Assembly (NCBI GenBank): GCA_003168255.1
Contig: PMSU01000091.1
Span: 27,120-91,119 of the forward strand
Reading direction: 5' to 3'
DNA: 64,000 nt
From: Actinomycetota bacterium
Lineage (GTDB): Bacteria; Actinomycetota; Actinomycetes; Streptosporangiales; Streptosporangiaceae
Of the stretch, positions 1 through 9,405 are shown in pieces. Below the pieces are notes generated by a model. That model was not told the DNA's origin and searched no databases. It saw nothing but the letters and a program-made list of their open reading frames with translations. Each line of letters begins with the position of its first letter. Within the stretch, counting starts at the first letter, position 1. Both the position numbers and the translations under genes were made by a program.

Positions 1-1
1 G

Positions 2-655
2 ACCTCGCACAAGGCGGCCACCTGTTCATCAGGCAGCGAGACGATCTACACCGGCACCCTGTCCGGCGAAGCCGAGCTGGTCACCGGGCTCACCGGCGGC
101 GGCACCGTGGGCGGGAAGTCTGTCACGTTCGACGCGAAGGGCTTCTCACCGCAGATCCTCGTGGACTCCGGCTGCGTAACTCCCACGAACGACTGCACGG
201 CAGCCACCATCTTCACCTCGGGGAAGGCGGGAGCGAAGATACAAGCCATTGGCATCGGCGAGACAGAGTCCGGCAAGCTGTTCAACTTCGTGGGCGTCGA
301 TAGTGAGGCGAAGCTCACCGCGCCCAAGGGTGCCACCCGCGCCGACGAGGGTTACGTGGTGGGCGGCTCCCCGTTGTCGTGGAACTCGAAGACCAAGGTG
401 CTCTCGGTGTCGACGACCTCCGCTGGCATCGTCACCGGCTCCGCCACGCTGAGCGGTGGCAAGGCGACGTCGATCAGCTATTCATGCAGCTACGCCGGCA
501 AGACCTACAAGCTCACCACCACGCAGGACGCGACCGCCAAATACGCGAGCCCGGCAGGTAAGGCGATCACCGCCCACACCTCGCTGACCGGCAACCTGGT
601 GGCGCCTCCTTCGGCGAAGAACGGGTCGTATGTCGTGACGACCGTCGCCAAGTAG
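2..655 (+). CDS. hypothetical secreted/surface protein, 5' truncated by window edge
   Basis: Frame of the 107-655 ORF stays open to the window start; Thr/Ser/Gly-rich, Cys-containing, ends ...YVVTTVAK. Confidence 0.6.
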   Translation, partial: TSHKAATCSSGSETIYTGTLSGEAELVTGLTGGGTVGGKSVTFDAKGFSPQILVDSGCVTPTNDCTAATIFTSGKAGAKIQAIGIGETESGKLFNFVGVDSEAKLTAPKGATRADEGYVVGGSPLSWNSKTKVLSVSTTSAGIVTGSATLSGGKATSISYSCSYAGKTYKLTTTQDATAKYASPAGKAITAHTSLTGNLVAPPSAKNGSYVVTTVAK

Positions 656-960
656 CCCGACCGGCGAGATCGAGTTCTCGGTCGCGCCGGCCTCATCGCT
701 CGCTCTGCGCTGCCTGGCTCGGTCGCGCCGGCCTTGGCGTGCGGCCGGCCGGGCGGGAGCCGGCGAAGACCTTCCAGTTCAACGGAGTGACGGACCATCC
801 GGCGGAGCCGTTCGGAAAATTCTTGGATCGGCTTTTCGGCTTCATCGCCACCCGCAGGCCTGCCCGGCTGGTCATCGACATGCGCTGCATCCCCTGATCG
901 GCTGCCCGGCGATCAACCGGCGCGGCGCGCTCCCCGGCAGCTGAACGTCACCGCCAGGAG

Positions 961-2604
961 CTAGCACAGCCCGTCCACGGCGCCGCTGTCATGGCGGCAC
1001 TGACCGCCGACGAAGGTCGCCAGCACACCGATGCCGGCAATGCGGTCCGGACTCACGGCTGCCGGGTCGTCGGACAGCACCACCAGGTCGGCGAGCTTGC
1101 CCGGGGTGATGGTTCCCTTGATGTCCTCCTGGTGGCTGGCATACGCCGACCCGTAGGTGTAGGCGCGCAGCGCTTCCATCGCGGTGATCGCCTCGCCGGG
1201 GTTGTAGGGTGCGCCGGATGCGGTGCGCCGGTTCACCATGTCGTGCATTCCCAGCAGCGGCGCGCCCAGCGCCACCGGCCGGTCCGAGCTGCCCGGCAGC
1301 GTCATCCCGGCGTCCAGCAGGGAGCGGTGCCGGTACAGCCAGCCGTGCCGCGACGGGCCGAGTGCGGCTAGCATGCCGTCGCCGATCTCGGTGGCGAAGC
1401 GGCCCTGCGGCACCGCGACCACGCCAAGCTCCGCCGCCCGCGTCACCTGGTCCGGCCGGGAGACGGCGAAATGCTCGATGCGGTGCCGCGCGTCTTGCCG
1501 CGGGTACCGCGACTGGGCCTGCGCGTACGCGTCGAGCGCGAGATCGATGGCCCGGTCGCCGACCGCGTGCGTCGCGACCTGCCAGCCGGAGCGGTGCGCG
1601 CCGATGATCGTGGCGACAAGCTCGCCGGCGTCGGCCTGGAGGTAGCCGGCCTCGCCGGGAGAGCCGGCGAAATCGTCGTGCATCGCTGCGGTGCGCCCGA
1701 CCAGTGACCCGTCGCTGAAGATCTTCATGGCGCCAAGCCGCAGCCAGTCGTCGCCGAACCCGGTACGCATGCCCAGGTCCAGGCCCAGCTCCAGCCCGTC
1801 GTCGGCATGCGCGCCAAGCGGGTGCAGGACATCGCTGGCGATCATCAGCTCGACCCGGACCCGCAGCCTGCCCTGCTCCCTGGCGGCCTGGTAGGCGGCC
1901 AGCTCGACCGGGCTCCTGCCGATCCAGCCGCCGCCGATGCCGGCCTCGGTGCAGCTGGTGATGCCTTCCTTGAGATATTCGGCCCCGGCCCGGTCGATGG
2001 CAGCTACCAGCGATGCGAGCGGGTAAGGGGTGACCAGGCGGCCGACCAGTTCCTGTGCCCGTTCCTCGAGCAGCCCGGTCGGGCGTCCGGCCGCGTCGGT
2101 GGCGACCCGGCCGCCGGGCACGTCGGCCGGCGCCGCGTCGATCCCCAGCTCGGCCAGGACGGGGGTGTTCACCACGCACATGTGACCTGAGGCATGCCGG
2201 ACCCACACCCGGCGGCCGGGCGCGGCCCGGTCGAGAGCATCGCGGTCGGGGTGGGCGCCGATCTTGTTCTGGTCGTAGCCGGACCCCACCACCCAGTCGC
2301 CCGGTGCGGTGGTCTCCGCTCGCCGGGCCACGGCCGCGTACAGCTCGCCGAGGCTGCCGACCGCGGCGAAGCGCAGGTCCACCTCGCCCAGCGACATGCC
2401 AAACCACGCCATGTGATTGTGCGCGTCGTGAAAGCCGGGCGCCACGGTCGCCCCGTGCAGATCGACGACGTGCGCCGCGCGGACCTGTGCGGGGCTGCCT
2501 GGCAGGCCGGTGATGCGACCCGCCGCGATGGCGACCGCCGTGGCCCGCGGCCGGCCAGGATCCATGGTCAGCACGTTCGCGTTCACCAGCAGCAGGTCAG
2601 TCAT
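961..2604 (-). CDS. amidohydrolase family protein (YtcJ-like)
   Basis: 547 aa; HDAHNHM metal-binding motif, KIFSDGSLVGRTAAM, HAVGDRAID, RIEHF, GKLADLVVLSDDP typical of the amidohydrolase 3 family. Confidence 0.9.
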   Translation of the reverse strand: MTDLLLVNANVLTMDPGRPRATAVAIAAGRITGLPGSPAQVRAAHVVDLHGATVAPGFHDAHNHMAWFGMSLGEVDLRFAAVGSLGELYAAVARRAETTAPGDWVVGSGYDQNKIGAHPDRDALDRAAPGRRVWVRHASGHMCVVNTPVLAELGIDAAPADVPGGRVATDAAGRPTGLLEERAQELVGRLVTPYPLASLVAAIDRAGAEYLKEGITSCTEAGIGGGWIGRSPVELAAYQAAREQGRLRVRVELMIASDVLHPLGAHADDGLELGLDLGMRTGFGDDWLRLGAMKIFSDGSLVGRTAAMHDDFAGSPGEAGYLQADAGELVATIIGAHRSGWQVATHAVGDRAIDLALDAYAQAQSRYPRQDARHRIEHFAVSRPDQVTRAAELGVVAVPQGRFATEIGDGMLAALGPSRHGWLYRHRSLLDAGMTLPGSSDRPVALGAPLLGMHDMVNRRTASGAPYNPGEAITAMEALRAYTYGSAYASHQEDIKGTITPGKLADLVVLSDDPAAVSPDRIAGIGVLATFVGGQCRHDSGAVDGLC

Positions 2605-3325
2605 CCCGGTCCTCCCGATCGTCGGCCGCGGTCAGCGAGCAGTCCGAGCACATCCCGCCACCGGGTACCCGGTAGAACAGGCAGCAGGACCGTCGCCGGA
2701 ACTCCAGGCCGGGGCCGGTCAGCTCGCCCGTCCCGCGCAGCAGCCCGGTACCCAGCAGCCTCTGCGCCAGCGCGCGGGCAGGCCGCTCGAGGCCGGGGCG
2801 GGTGCAGGTGAGCACGCGCAACGCCGCGGTCATCGCGGCGGCGGCATTGCCGTGCAGCAGGCCCGCCGCGACCTTCACCGCGACGCCGCCGCCCAGCGGT
2901 TCCAGCTGACCGGTCACGACCATCTGGTAGGCCAGCGCGGCGAGCTCCTCCTGGTCGGCCGCCAGCCAGCCGCGCGGCTCCGGCACGTTCAGCCGCATCG
3001 GCAACGACGGCCCGACTCGAAGGTCTGCTAGATCCGGCACGATGCCGTGCAGCAGGCCGCAGCCCAGTACCGGCGACCAGAGCCGCGCGGCATAGGCGAG
3101 CTGAACGGTGGAAGCCGCCACCCGCGCCTCGGCCACGCCCAGCGCAGCGCCGGTGCTGGCGATCAGGCCGCGCAGCCCGTCGCGGTACATCGCCGCCGCC
3201 GGATGCCAGGCCCGGCCGTCGTCCCCGACCCCCAGCACGAAGAAGGGCCCCGCCCCGGCCACGTGGGTAAGCGCCTTCCGCACCAGGCCAGGGTCCGCTG
3301 CACGAGCCCGGCAGTTCATAGCCAC
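2597..3325 (-). CDS. FhuF-like ferric/siderophore reductase family (2Fe-2S) protein
   Basis: C-terminal RRRSCCLFYRVPGGGMCSDCSL matches the FhuF C-terminal CC-x(n)-CxxC pattern; overlaps the start of the amidohydrolase. Confidence 0.7.
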   Translation of the reverse strand: MAMNCRARAADPGLVRKALTHVAGAGPFFVLGVGDDGRAWHPAAAMYRDGLRGLIASTGAALGVAEARVAASTVQLAYAARLWSPVLGCGLLHGIVPDLADLRVGPSLPMRLNVPEPRGWLAADQEELAALAYQMVVTGQLEPLGGGVAVKVAAGLLHGNAAAAMTAALRVLTCTRPGLERPARALAQRLLGTGLLRGTGELTGPGLEFRRRSCCLFYRVPGGGMCSDCSLTAADDREDRDD

Positions 3326-3431
3326 GCCATTTTTTTCCGAACGGCTGCGAGGTCAGCCCGTGAGCGAAGCCCGGACATGCCGGGCGGCCACCACGATGTC
3401 GGCCAGCCTACGGCCCCGGCCCCGGCCCCGG

Positions 3432-3860
3432 TCAGGAGGAAGGGACGGCCGACAGCCCGGCCTGGGCTACTTCCATGTCCTGGCTGTAATGGCCGCCGCT
3501 CACGCCGATCCCTCCGGCAATGGCACTCCCGATCTTGATGGGATACCCGCCGCCGAACAAGACAAGACGGTCAATGCCCGGGGCCGCGCCCATGGCCAGC
3601 GGCGGGTCATCCTTGACGAAGTCGTGCCAGGCGTCGGTGGCCAGGCCGAATCCGGCCGCCGTGTAGGCCTTGTCCTGAGCTATCTGGACCGACAGCAGGG
3701 CCGCGCCGTCCATCCGGCTGAACGCCTTCAGCACCCCGCTGTCGTCGACCACGGCGATCACGAAGGGGTGACCCATCTCCGCCGCCTTCTGCTCCGCCGC
3801 CTCGATCATGGCCTTGGCCAGCTCCGCGGTCACGCTGAGCCGCTCAAACGTCGCTGCCAT
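3432..3860 (-). CDS. GlcG/HbpS family heme-binding-like protein
   Basis: MAATFERLSVTAELAKAMIEAAEQKAAEMGHPFVIAVVDDSGVLKAFSRMDGA...GGYPIKIGSAIAGGIGVSGG is the classic GlcG/HbpS pattern; start reassigned to the internal ATG. Confidence 0.88.
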   Translation of the reverse strand: MAATFERLSVTAELAKAMIEAAEQKAAEMGHPFVIAVVDDSGVLKAFSRMDGAALLSVQIAQDKAYTAAGFGLATDAWHDFVKDDPPLAMGAAPGIDRLVLFGGGYPIKIGSAIAGGIGVSGGHYSQDMEVAQAGLSAVPSS

Positions 3861-4785
3861 CCGTACCTCCCAATTGTGGTGCAGGCGCGGAGCCCCTCGC
3901 GGCGTACCGCTGCTCGGCCTCGCGCACCTGGGGTAGCCCGATGAAATCGGTGAACTCGCCAAATGTCGGCAGCTCCGTCAGCGCCGCGGCCGGCGTCCCT
4001 GCCTGCGCGATCTCCCGCAGTATGCGGCGGATACCGGCTGTCGCCGCCAGCAGCGTGCTGATGGGAAAGATGACGATCCGGTATCCCAGCTCCGTCAGCC
4101 GGCCGAGGCCGATCGGCGGGGTCTTGCCGCCTTCCGCCCAGTTGAACAGCAGCGGAACGCCAGGAAAGGCCAGGGCCACTGCCTCGGCTTCCTTCTCGGT
4201 CACGACGGCCTCGATGAACAGCGCGTCGGCGCCGGCATCGCGGTACATCCGGCCGCGCTCGATCGCTCGTTCCAGGCCCTCGGTTGCCCGCGCGTCGGTC
4301 CTGGCGATGATCACGAACTCGGGCTGCGTGCGCGCCTGCGCCGCGGCCCGGACCTTCTGCGCCATCTCCGCCGCCGCGATGACGAGCTTGCCTTCCATGT
4401 GCCCGCATTTCTTCGGGGCTACCTGGTCCTCGATGTGAATCCCGGCAACCCCGGCTGCCTCGTACGCGCCGACCGTGCGGATCACGTTGAGCGGGTTCCC
4501 GTAGCCGGTGTCAGCGTCGGCGATCACCGGGATGTCCACGCACGCGGCGATCCGGCCGGCGTTGTCCACCATCTCGGTCATCGTCAGCAGCCCCACGTCC
4601 GGCCGCCCGAGAAGCGCCGCCGACGTCCCGAAACCGGTCATGTACACCGCCGGGAACCCGGCCTCTTCCACCAGCCTGGCCGCCAGCGGATCGAACGCCC
4701 CCGGCGCCACGATGGTCTGGCCGGACTCCAGCAGGGCCCGCAGCCGTGCCGCCCCGCCGGCGGCCCGGGTCAGCCGCGCCGTCAC
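3844..4785 (-). CDS. isocitrate lyase/PEP mutase family protein
   Basis: APGAFDPLAARLVEEAGFPAVYMTGFG, DADTGYGNPLNVIRTVGAYEAAGVAGIHIEDQVAPKKCGH, IIARTDARA; start set at GTG 4785. Confidence 0.9.
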   Translation of the reverse strand: MTARLTRAAGGAARLRALLESGQTIVAPGAFDPLAARLVEEAGFPAVYMTGFGTSAALLGRPDVGLLTMTEMVDNAGRIAACVDIPVIADADTGYGNPLNVIRTVGAYEAAGVAGIHIEDQVAPKKCGHMEGKLVIAAAEMAQKVRAAAQARTQPEFVIIARTDARATEGLERAIERGRMYRDAGADALFIEAVVTEKEAEAVALAFPGVPLLFNWAEGGKTPPIGLGRLTELGYRIVIFPISTLLAATAGIRRILREIAQAGTPAAALTELPTFGEFTDFIGLPQVREAEQRYAARGSAPAPQLGGTDGSDV

Positions 4786-4912
4786 CCTACTTCCCTGCCC
4801 ATCCGCGCCTACCTCCCCAGCGCCGGCTACCGCGTGGCAACAGTAGTACGGGGGTCGTGACATCTTTGGCAAGACTCTTCTCACAACGCGACGGAGCAGC
4901 CAGGAGTGCGTC

Positions 4913-5830
4913 ATGAGAATTCTCGTGGTGGGAGCCGGGGCCACCGGAGGGTACTTCGGTGGCCGGCTGGCAGCGGCAGGCAGGGACGTCACCTTCCTCG
5001 TCCGCCCGAACCGGGCCAGGCAACTCCGGGCTGACGGGCTGCGGATCGTCAGCGAGCACGGAAACCTGACACTCTCGCCGCAGCTCGTCACCCCGGGCAA
5101 TGTCCCCGCTGGCTACGGGCTGGTGCTGCTTTCGGTCAAGGCCTACGCCTTGCCGCCGGCCCTCGATGACTTCGCGCCGGGCGTAGGGCCGCAGACCCTG
5201 ATCCTTCCCGTCCTTAACGGCATGGCCCACATTGACCTGCTGGCCGGCCGGTTCGGGACCGACTCGGTGCTGGGCGGCGTATGCATCGTTGCCACCACGC
5301 TGGATGAGGCTGGCCGCGTGGTGCAGCTGGCCGGCATGCAGGATCTCACCTACGGCGATCGCTCCGACCCTGATTCCGCGCGGGTCCGCGCCCTCGACGC
5401 CGTCCTTCAGGGCGCGGGGTTCAACGCCAGGCGTTCGGCCGAGATCGATCTGGAGATGTGGGAGAAGTGGGTGGCCCTGGCCGCGGTCGGCGCCATGAAC
5501 TGCCTGATGCGGGGCGCCGTCGGACAGGTCGTGGCCGCTCCCGGTGGCCGGCCGTTCGCCGAGGATCTGCTGGCCGAGTGCGCGGCGGTCGCAGCGGCAT
5601 CCGGCTACCCGATCCGTGCCGCTTCCCTGGACGGGATGAAGGCGAGGATGACCGAGCCTGGCTCGTCATTCGCCTCGTCGATGTACCGGGACCTCGTTCA
5701 AGGCAACCCGATCGAGGCTGACCAGATCATCGGCGACCTCATCGCCCGCGGCCGCGCCCGCGCCGTGCCGGTACCGCTGCTGAGCCTGGCGTTTACCCAC
5801 CTCGCGGTCTACCAGCAGACCCTTGCCTAA
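4913..5830 (+). CDS. 2-dehydropantoate 2-reductase (ApbA/PanE family)
   Basis: N-terminal Rossmann MRILVVGAGATGGYFGGRLAAAGRDVTFLVRP; C-terminal EADQIIGDLIARGRARAVPVPLL. Confidence 0.92.
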   Translation: MRILVVGAGATGGYFGGRLAAAGRDVTFLVRPNRARQLRADGLRIVSEHGNLTLSPQLVTPGNVPAGYGLVLLSVKAYALPPALDDFAPGVGPQTLILPVLNGMAHIDLLAGRFGTDSVLGGVCIVATTLDEAGRVVQLAGMQDLTYGDRSDPDSARVRALDAVLQGAGFNARRSAEIDLEMWEKWVALAAVGAMNCLMRGAVGQVVAAPGGRPFAEDLLAECAAVAAASGYPIRAASLDGMKARMTEPGSSFASSMYRDLVQGNPIEADQIIGDLIARGRARAVPVPLLSLAFTHLAVYQQTLA

Positions 5831-5836
5831 GCCTGA

Positions 5837-6607
5837 GTGAGCGCAGTCGCGGAGGTGGCCGTGGTACAGATTTCCGCTCACAAAGGCGGGTCCGAAGGTG
5901 TAAGTCCGGCGACCTACGAGGCGTACGAGCAGGCGCTAACAAGCGGCGCGGAATATGCTGAATTTGATATTCGCAGAACCAGCGACAATGTCCTTGTGGT
6001 CTACCATGATGCCCGTTTCGGACACGCCGGGCCGCTAGTTGCCGACCTCGCCTACGAAGAGCTATGCAATCGCCTGGGCTATGTGGTACCCCGAGTCGAA
6101 GAAGTCATGAAGCTGCTGGCCGGAAGGCTCATCGGGCATCTCGACTTGAAGGAGGTAGGCTACGAAGAAGAGGTAATCTCACTTGCGCTGGCAACTTTCG
6201 GGCTTGAAGATTTTATCGTAACGACCCTGGAAGACAAGTCGATATGCAATATCAAGAAGGCCTATCCTGCTGTCAAGACAGCGCTGTCCCTCGGCCGCGG
6301 TCTCAAAGAGATACCGTGGCGCTACTGGGCCGGCATCCGGCGTAGCGAGCTGTTTCCGGTATCCCGGGTCCGGTCCTGCGGTGCTGACTGGGTAGCCATT
6401 AATTATAAGCTCGCACGACTTGGGGTGATCAATGCGTGCAAGCGGAACGGAACCGGAGTCATGGTCTGGACGGTCGACTCAGCCGAGCTGATCGACGAGT
6501 TCGTCGTTGACCAGAGGGTAGATGTGCTCGTCACGAACCGGCCGCGGCACGCTGCCGGTCGCCGGACAGCGCTGACCGCTCACGAGCCCGGGTCTGCTGA
6601 GAGCTGA
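5837..6607 (+). CDS. glycerophosphodiester phosphodiesterase family protein
   Basis: AHKGG...GAEYAEFDIRRTSDNVLVVYHDARFG, HLDLKE, VMVWTVDSAELIDEFVVDQRVDVLVTNRP; start codon uncertain. Confidence 0.8.
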   Translation: MSAVAEVAVVQISAHKGGSEGVSPATYEAYEQALTSGAEYAEFDIRRTSDNVLVVYHDARFGHAGPLVADLAYEELCNRLGYVVPRVEEVMKLLAGRLIGHLDLKEVGYEEEVISLALATFGLEDFIVTTLEDKSICNIKKAYPAVKTALSLGRGLKEIPWRYWAGIRRSELFPVSRVRSCGADWVAINYKLARLGVINACKRNGTGVMVWTVDSAELIDEFVVDQRVDVLVTNRPRHAAGRRTALTAHEPGSAES

Positions 6608-7163
6608 CCAGCCGCGCGCGGACCGTCGCCCAAGCGCTGCTTGACCTTGCTGACACCGCAGAGCGGGCCGAGGGCAGTCGCCCCTAGTCGTCGTCGGGCG
6701 TTTTCCCGCAGCTCAGGCAGGACATCAAGATCGGTTATGCACGGGGGTGAACGTGGCGACCGAGAACACCGCGGCGGTGTTGTTCGTAGGGTTGGCGCTG
6801 CCGATGGAGCCGCCGTCACTGTTGTTAACGACACCGCCAAGTAGGGGCAGCTCCGTCGGTGGTGACTCTGAGGGCACGATCCCATGGCATATGCTGCATC
6901 ACGAAGAGCGCTCCGGCCTGGAAGTTACAGGTGTGGTTACCCGCGTAATCTCCCAGAGCCAGGCGCTCTTCGCCTATAAACCAGAAGGGATTGCCGTCGC
7001 GCTCCCGTCCTTTCTCGCTGTCCTTCCCCCGCGCAACGCCCCGCACCCACAAGGTGCGACACCAGCAAGCCGCACCGGTGCGAAACCCCAGTTCACAGCG
7101 GCCGAAAAGCCACCAGCCAGCTCAACCGCCTATCAGCGCTGAATAGCGGAGGTTAATAATTCT

Positions 7164-7718
7164 CTAGCAGTTGTAAGGAAATGTGGGACCGCTCGTGTAC
7201 CATCGACTGGCCCCGTTCTCAGTGAGGATCACGATATTGTAGGAGCCTTTATCCTTCAGCCCGAGGTCCTGGTTATACCTGATAAGGTAGCCATTGCCGG
7301 TCCAGCACCAGCGCTGATCGTTTGTGCCGTTGCAGCCCCACACCCAGACCTTTGTGGCTTGCGTGTTTGGACCGCCATCAAGACATTTACCGGAGGGGTT
7401 GAGCACGTGGATGAAGTAACCCCCGAGATTCTGGCTAGCTTTCTCCACGCACCAGAGCTGATTGTCGCTGCCGGAACTGCTTGGCCACGTGTGTACGTAC
7501 CCTGGGGGGTTCTGTTGGCCTGATACGCCATAGGAGTCCAGGTAGTTGCCGATATCGCTGTGGATGGTACCGACGTACACCTGATTGGGACATTGAGCAA
7601 AAGGCTGAGCGGCCTGGGCAGGCGCGGCCATGATGCCGAAGGTCAAGATGGATCCGATGGTGAGTATGGCGCTAGCGGCCACTGTGGCCTTGGTTCGCAG
7701 TTTGGTCATACTGGTCAT
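7164..7718 (-). CDS. secreted ricin-type beta-trefoil lectin-like protein
   Basis: Signal peptide (MTKLRTKATVAASAILTIGSILTFGIMAAPAQAA), then NQLWCVE, NPSGKCLDGG, WGCNGTNDQRWCW (QxW-type). Confidence 0.75.
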   Translation of the reverse strand: MTSMTKLRTKATVAASAILTIGSILTFGIMAAPAQAAQPFAQCPNQVYVGTIHSDIGNYLDSYGVSGQQNPPGYVHTWPSSSGSDNQLWCVEKASQNLGGYFIHVLNPSGKCLDGGPNTQATKVWVWGCNGTNDQRWCWTGNGYLIRYNQDLGLKDKGSYNIVILTENGASRWYTSGPTFPYNC

Positions 7719-8038
7719 CCTCATTCTCCTCCTTGGAGCATGTCCGGCCCGCATTTGGTGATGCTGGGTTCGTGCTGCCCGCAGAGACCTGCATAATCAC
7801 GTGGTAATGCCTGTATGTGAGTTTCGACGGGCCTTTTGAACTGCACGCTCCCGGGATCACCTCACTGTCTCAGGCCAGCTGAAGCCGGGCCAATGTTTAG
7901 GCAGGGAGCTAAAGGTTCCGTGTTCACGTCCACGGGAGTGGCGTATGGGGTTCACTGATCCGGGTGTGGCTGGCTTGCCGGGGCTGGCGGCGGGCAGGCC
8001 GCTTGCCACAGGCCAGGATCGCTGCTTACCGTCATGAC

Positions 8039-9034
8039 GTGATCGACGTGCAGATGGCCACCGAGGACTTCACCCGGCTGCGGTTCGGGTACTCGCCGCT
8101 GGCGGAGGCTATCGGCTCACTGAACGCGCTGCACTCAGGGCGGGTGCACCCGCTGCACCGCCGCTGGGCCGAAGACACCCGGCAACGTCTGCGCTCCCTG
8201 GACGCCACACTCCTGTACGCCATCGCCCCCCCAGGCAAAGTCGTCCTTACCCCGCCCGTTGACCTCGGCACCGCCGCCTCCGCCCAGCATCAGCTGCGGC
8301 TGATGGCAGACTGGCCGCCTCATCAGCTGCGGGCCGAACTGGAAACCGTCTGGTGCGGACGCGCCATGGCCACCGCAGCCCGCGAGGTACTCGGCGACGG
8401 CCCAGCCGGAGCCCGCCGGGTGGCCGCCGCCCTGGCCGCCTACTGGGACACTGCCCTCGCCCCGCACTGGGACCGGATGCGAGCGGTCCTGGAAGCCGAC
8501 ATAGCCTACCGGGCCCGGCAGGCCGCCCTCAGCGGGATCTCCGCCATGATGAACGACCTGCACCCGCAGCTGCGACTGGACCACTCCGCCATCCACCTGG
8601 TCAAGAAGTCCACGCCGTGCAGCCGAACCTGGGAGACAGGCGGGACGGGCGTCCTGCTGATGCCCAGCATCTTTGTGGGGCCAGACATCAGCTTCGACCC
8701 CGGAACACTGGGCAGCCCGGCCATCACCTACAGCCCCCGCGAGCTCCACACTGCCTGGGAAAACAGCACCAGCACAGCCACCGCCGATCCGGTCAGCGCC
8801 CTGATGGGCAAGGGCCGCACCGCCATCCTGCGCAGCACCGCACTCCCGGCAACCACCACCGACCTGGCACGGGAACTCCACCTCAGCGGCGCCACCGTCA
8901 GCGTGCACCTGTCCACGCTCAAACGCTGCGGCATGGTCACCTCGTGGCGATCCGGCCAGCGCGTCTTCTACCAGCGCACCCCCCTCGCAGCCAGCATCCT
9001 CACCGCCGCCTCAAATCCGCACCCGGAACGCTGA
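8039..9034 (+). CDS. ArsR-like winged-helix transcriptional regulator (DUF5937-like)
   Basis: RFGYSPLAEAIGSLNALHSGRVHPLHRRW N-terminal region; C-terminal HTH LPATTTDLARELHLSGATVSVHLSTLKRCGMVTSWRSGQRVFYQRTPL. Confidence 0.8.
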   Translation: MIDVQMATEDFTRLRFGYSPLAEAIGSLNALHSGRVHPLHRRWAEDTRQRLRSLDATLLYAIAPPGKVVLTPPVDLGTAASAQHQLRLMADWPPHQLRAELETVWCGRAMATAAREVLGDGPAGARRVAAALAAYWDTALAPHWDRMRAVLEADIAYRARQAALSGISAMMNDLHPQLRLDHSAIHLVKKSTPCSRTWETGGTGVLLMPSIFVGPDISFDPGTLGSPAITYSPRELHTAWENSTSTATADPVSALMGKGRTAILRSTALPATTTDLARELHLSGATVSVHLSTLKRCGMVTSWRSGQRVFYQRTPLAASILTAASNPHPER

Positions 9035-9405
9035 CCTTGCCATGCCCCAGAACCAGCCAGGGGCTCCAGGTTCACCCGCATGCCCGGCTGCGTCCGGTCC
9101 AGCGTGGTGGCCTCGGACCGCCGCCGCGTCTCCGCTGAAATAGTGGCGCCAAACAGCTCATCGCCGACATCCCTAAGAGCCCGACAACTGCGGGCCGAGG
9201 GGCGGGGTTTCACCGCGCGGCCCCGGAATCGCACCGGGTCGCTCCGCCAGGTCAGCGGGGCCGGCCAGCTATACGGCCGCACCGTGGAATTGCACCGTTT
9301 CGAGGCTAGCGTACGCACCGCTCTGGCGCCTTGCGCCCTACTGTGACAGCGTAAACCCGTGCCGATGTGCTCGCGGGGCGTCACTGAGCCGGGACTGGGT
9401 ATCGG

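Noticed and set aside
989-2407. 472-aa minus-strand ORF and similar long Arg/Ala-rich ORFs overlapping real genes (29568-31214, 32700-34919, 34768-36102, 36070-37416, 47727-48977, 51725-53257)
   Set aside because: Shadow ORFs expected in high-GC DNA; compositionally biased and no domain motifs, while the opposite or alternate frame encodes a clear enzyme.
6600-7160. Coding region between GDPD and ricin-like genes
   Set aside because: Only short ORFs in conflicting frames. A minus-strand stretch (LLGGVVNNSDGGSIGSANPTNNTAAVFSVATFTPV) looks vaguely like a secreted protein fragment but has no supportable full gene.
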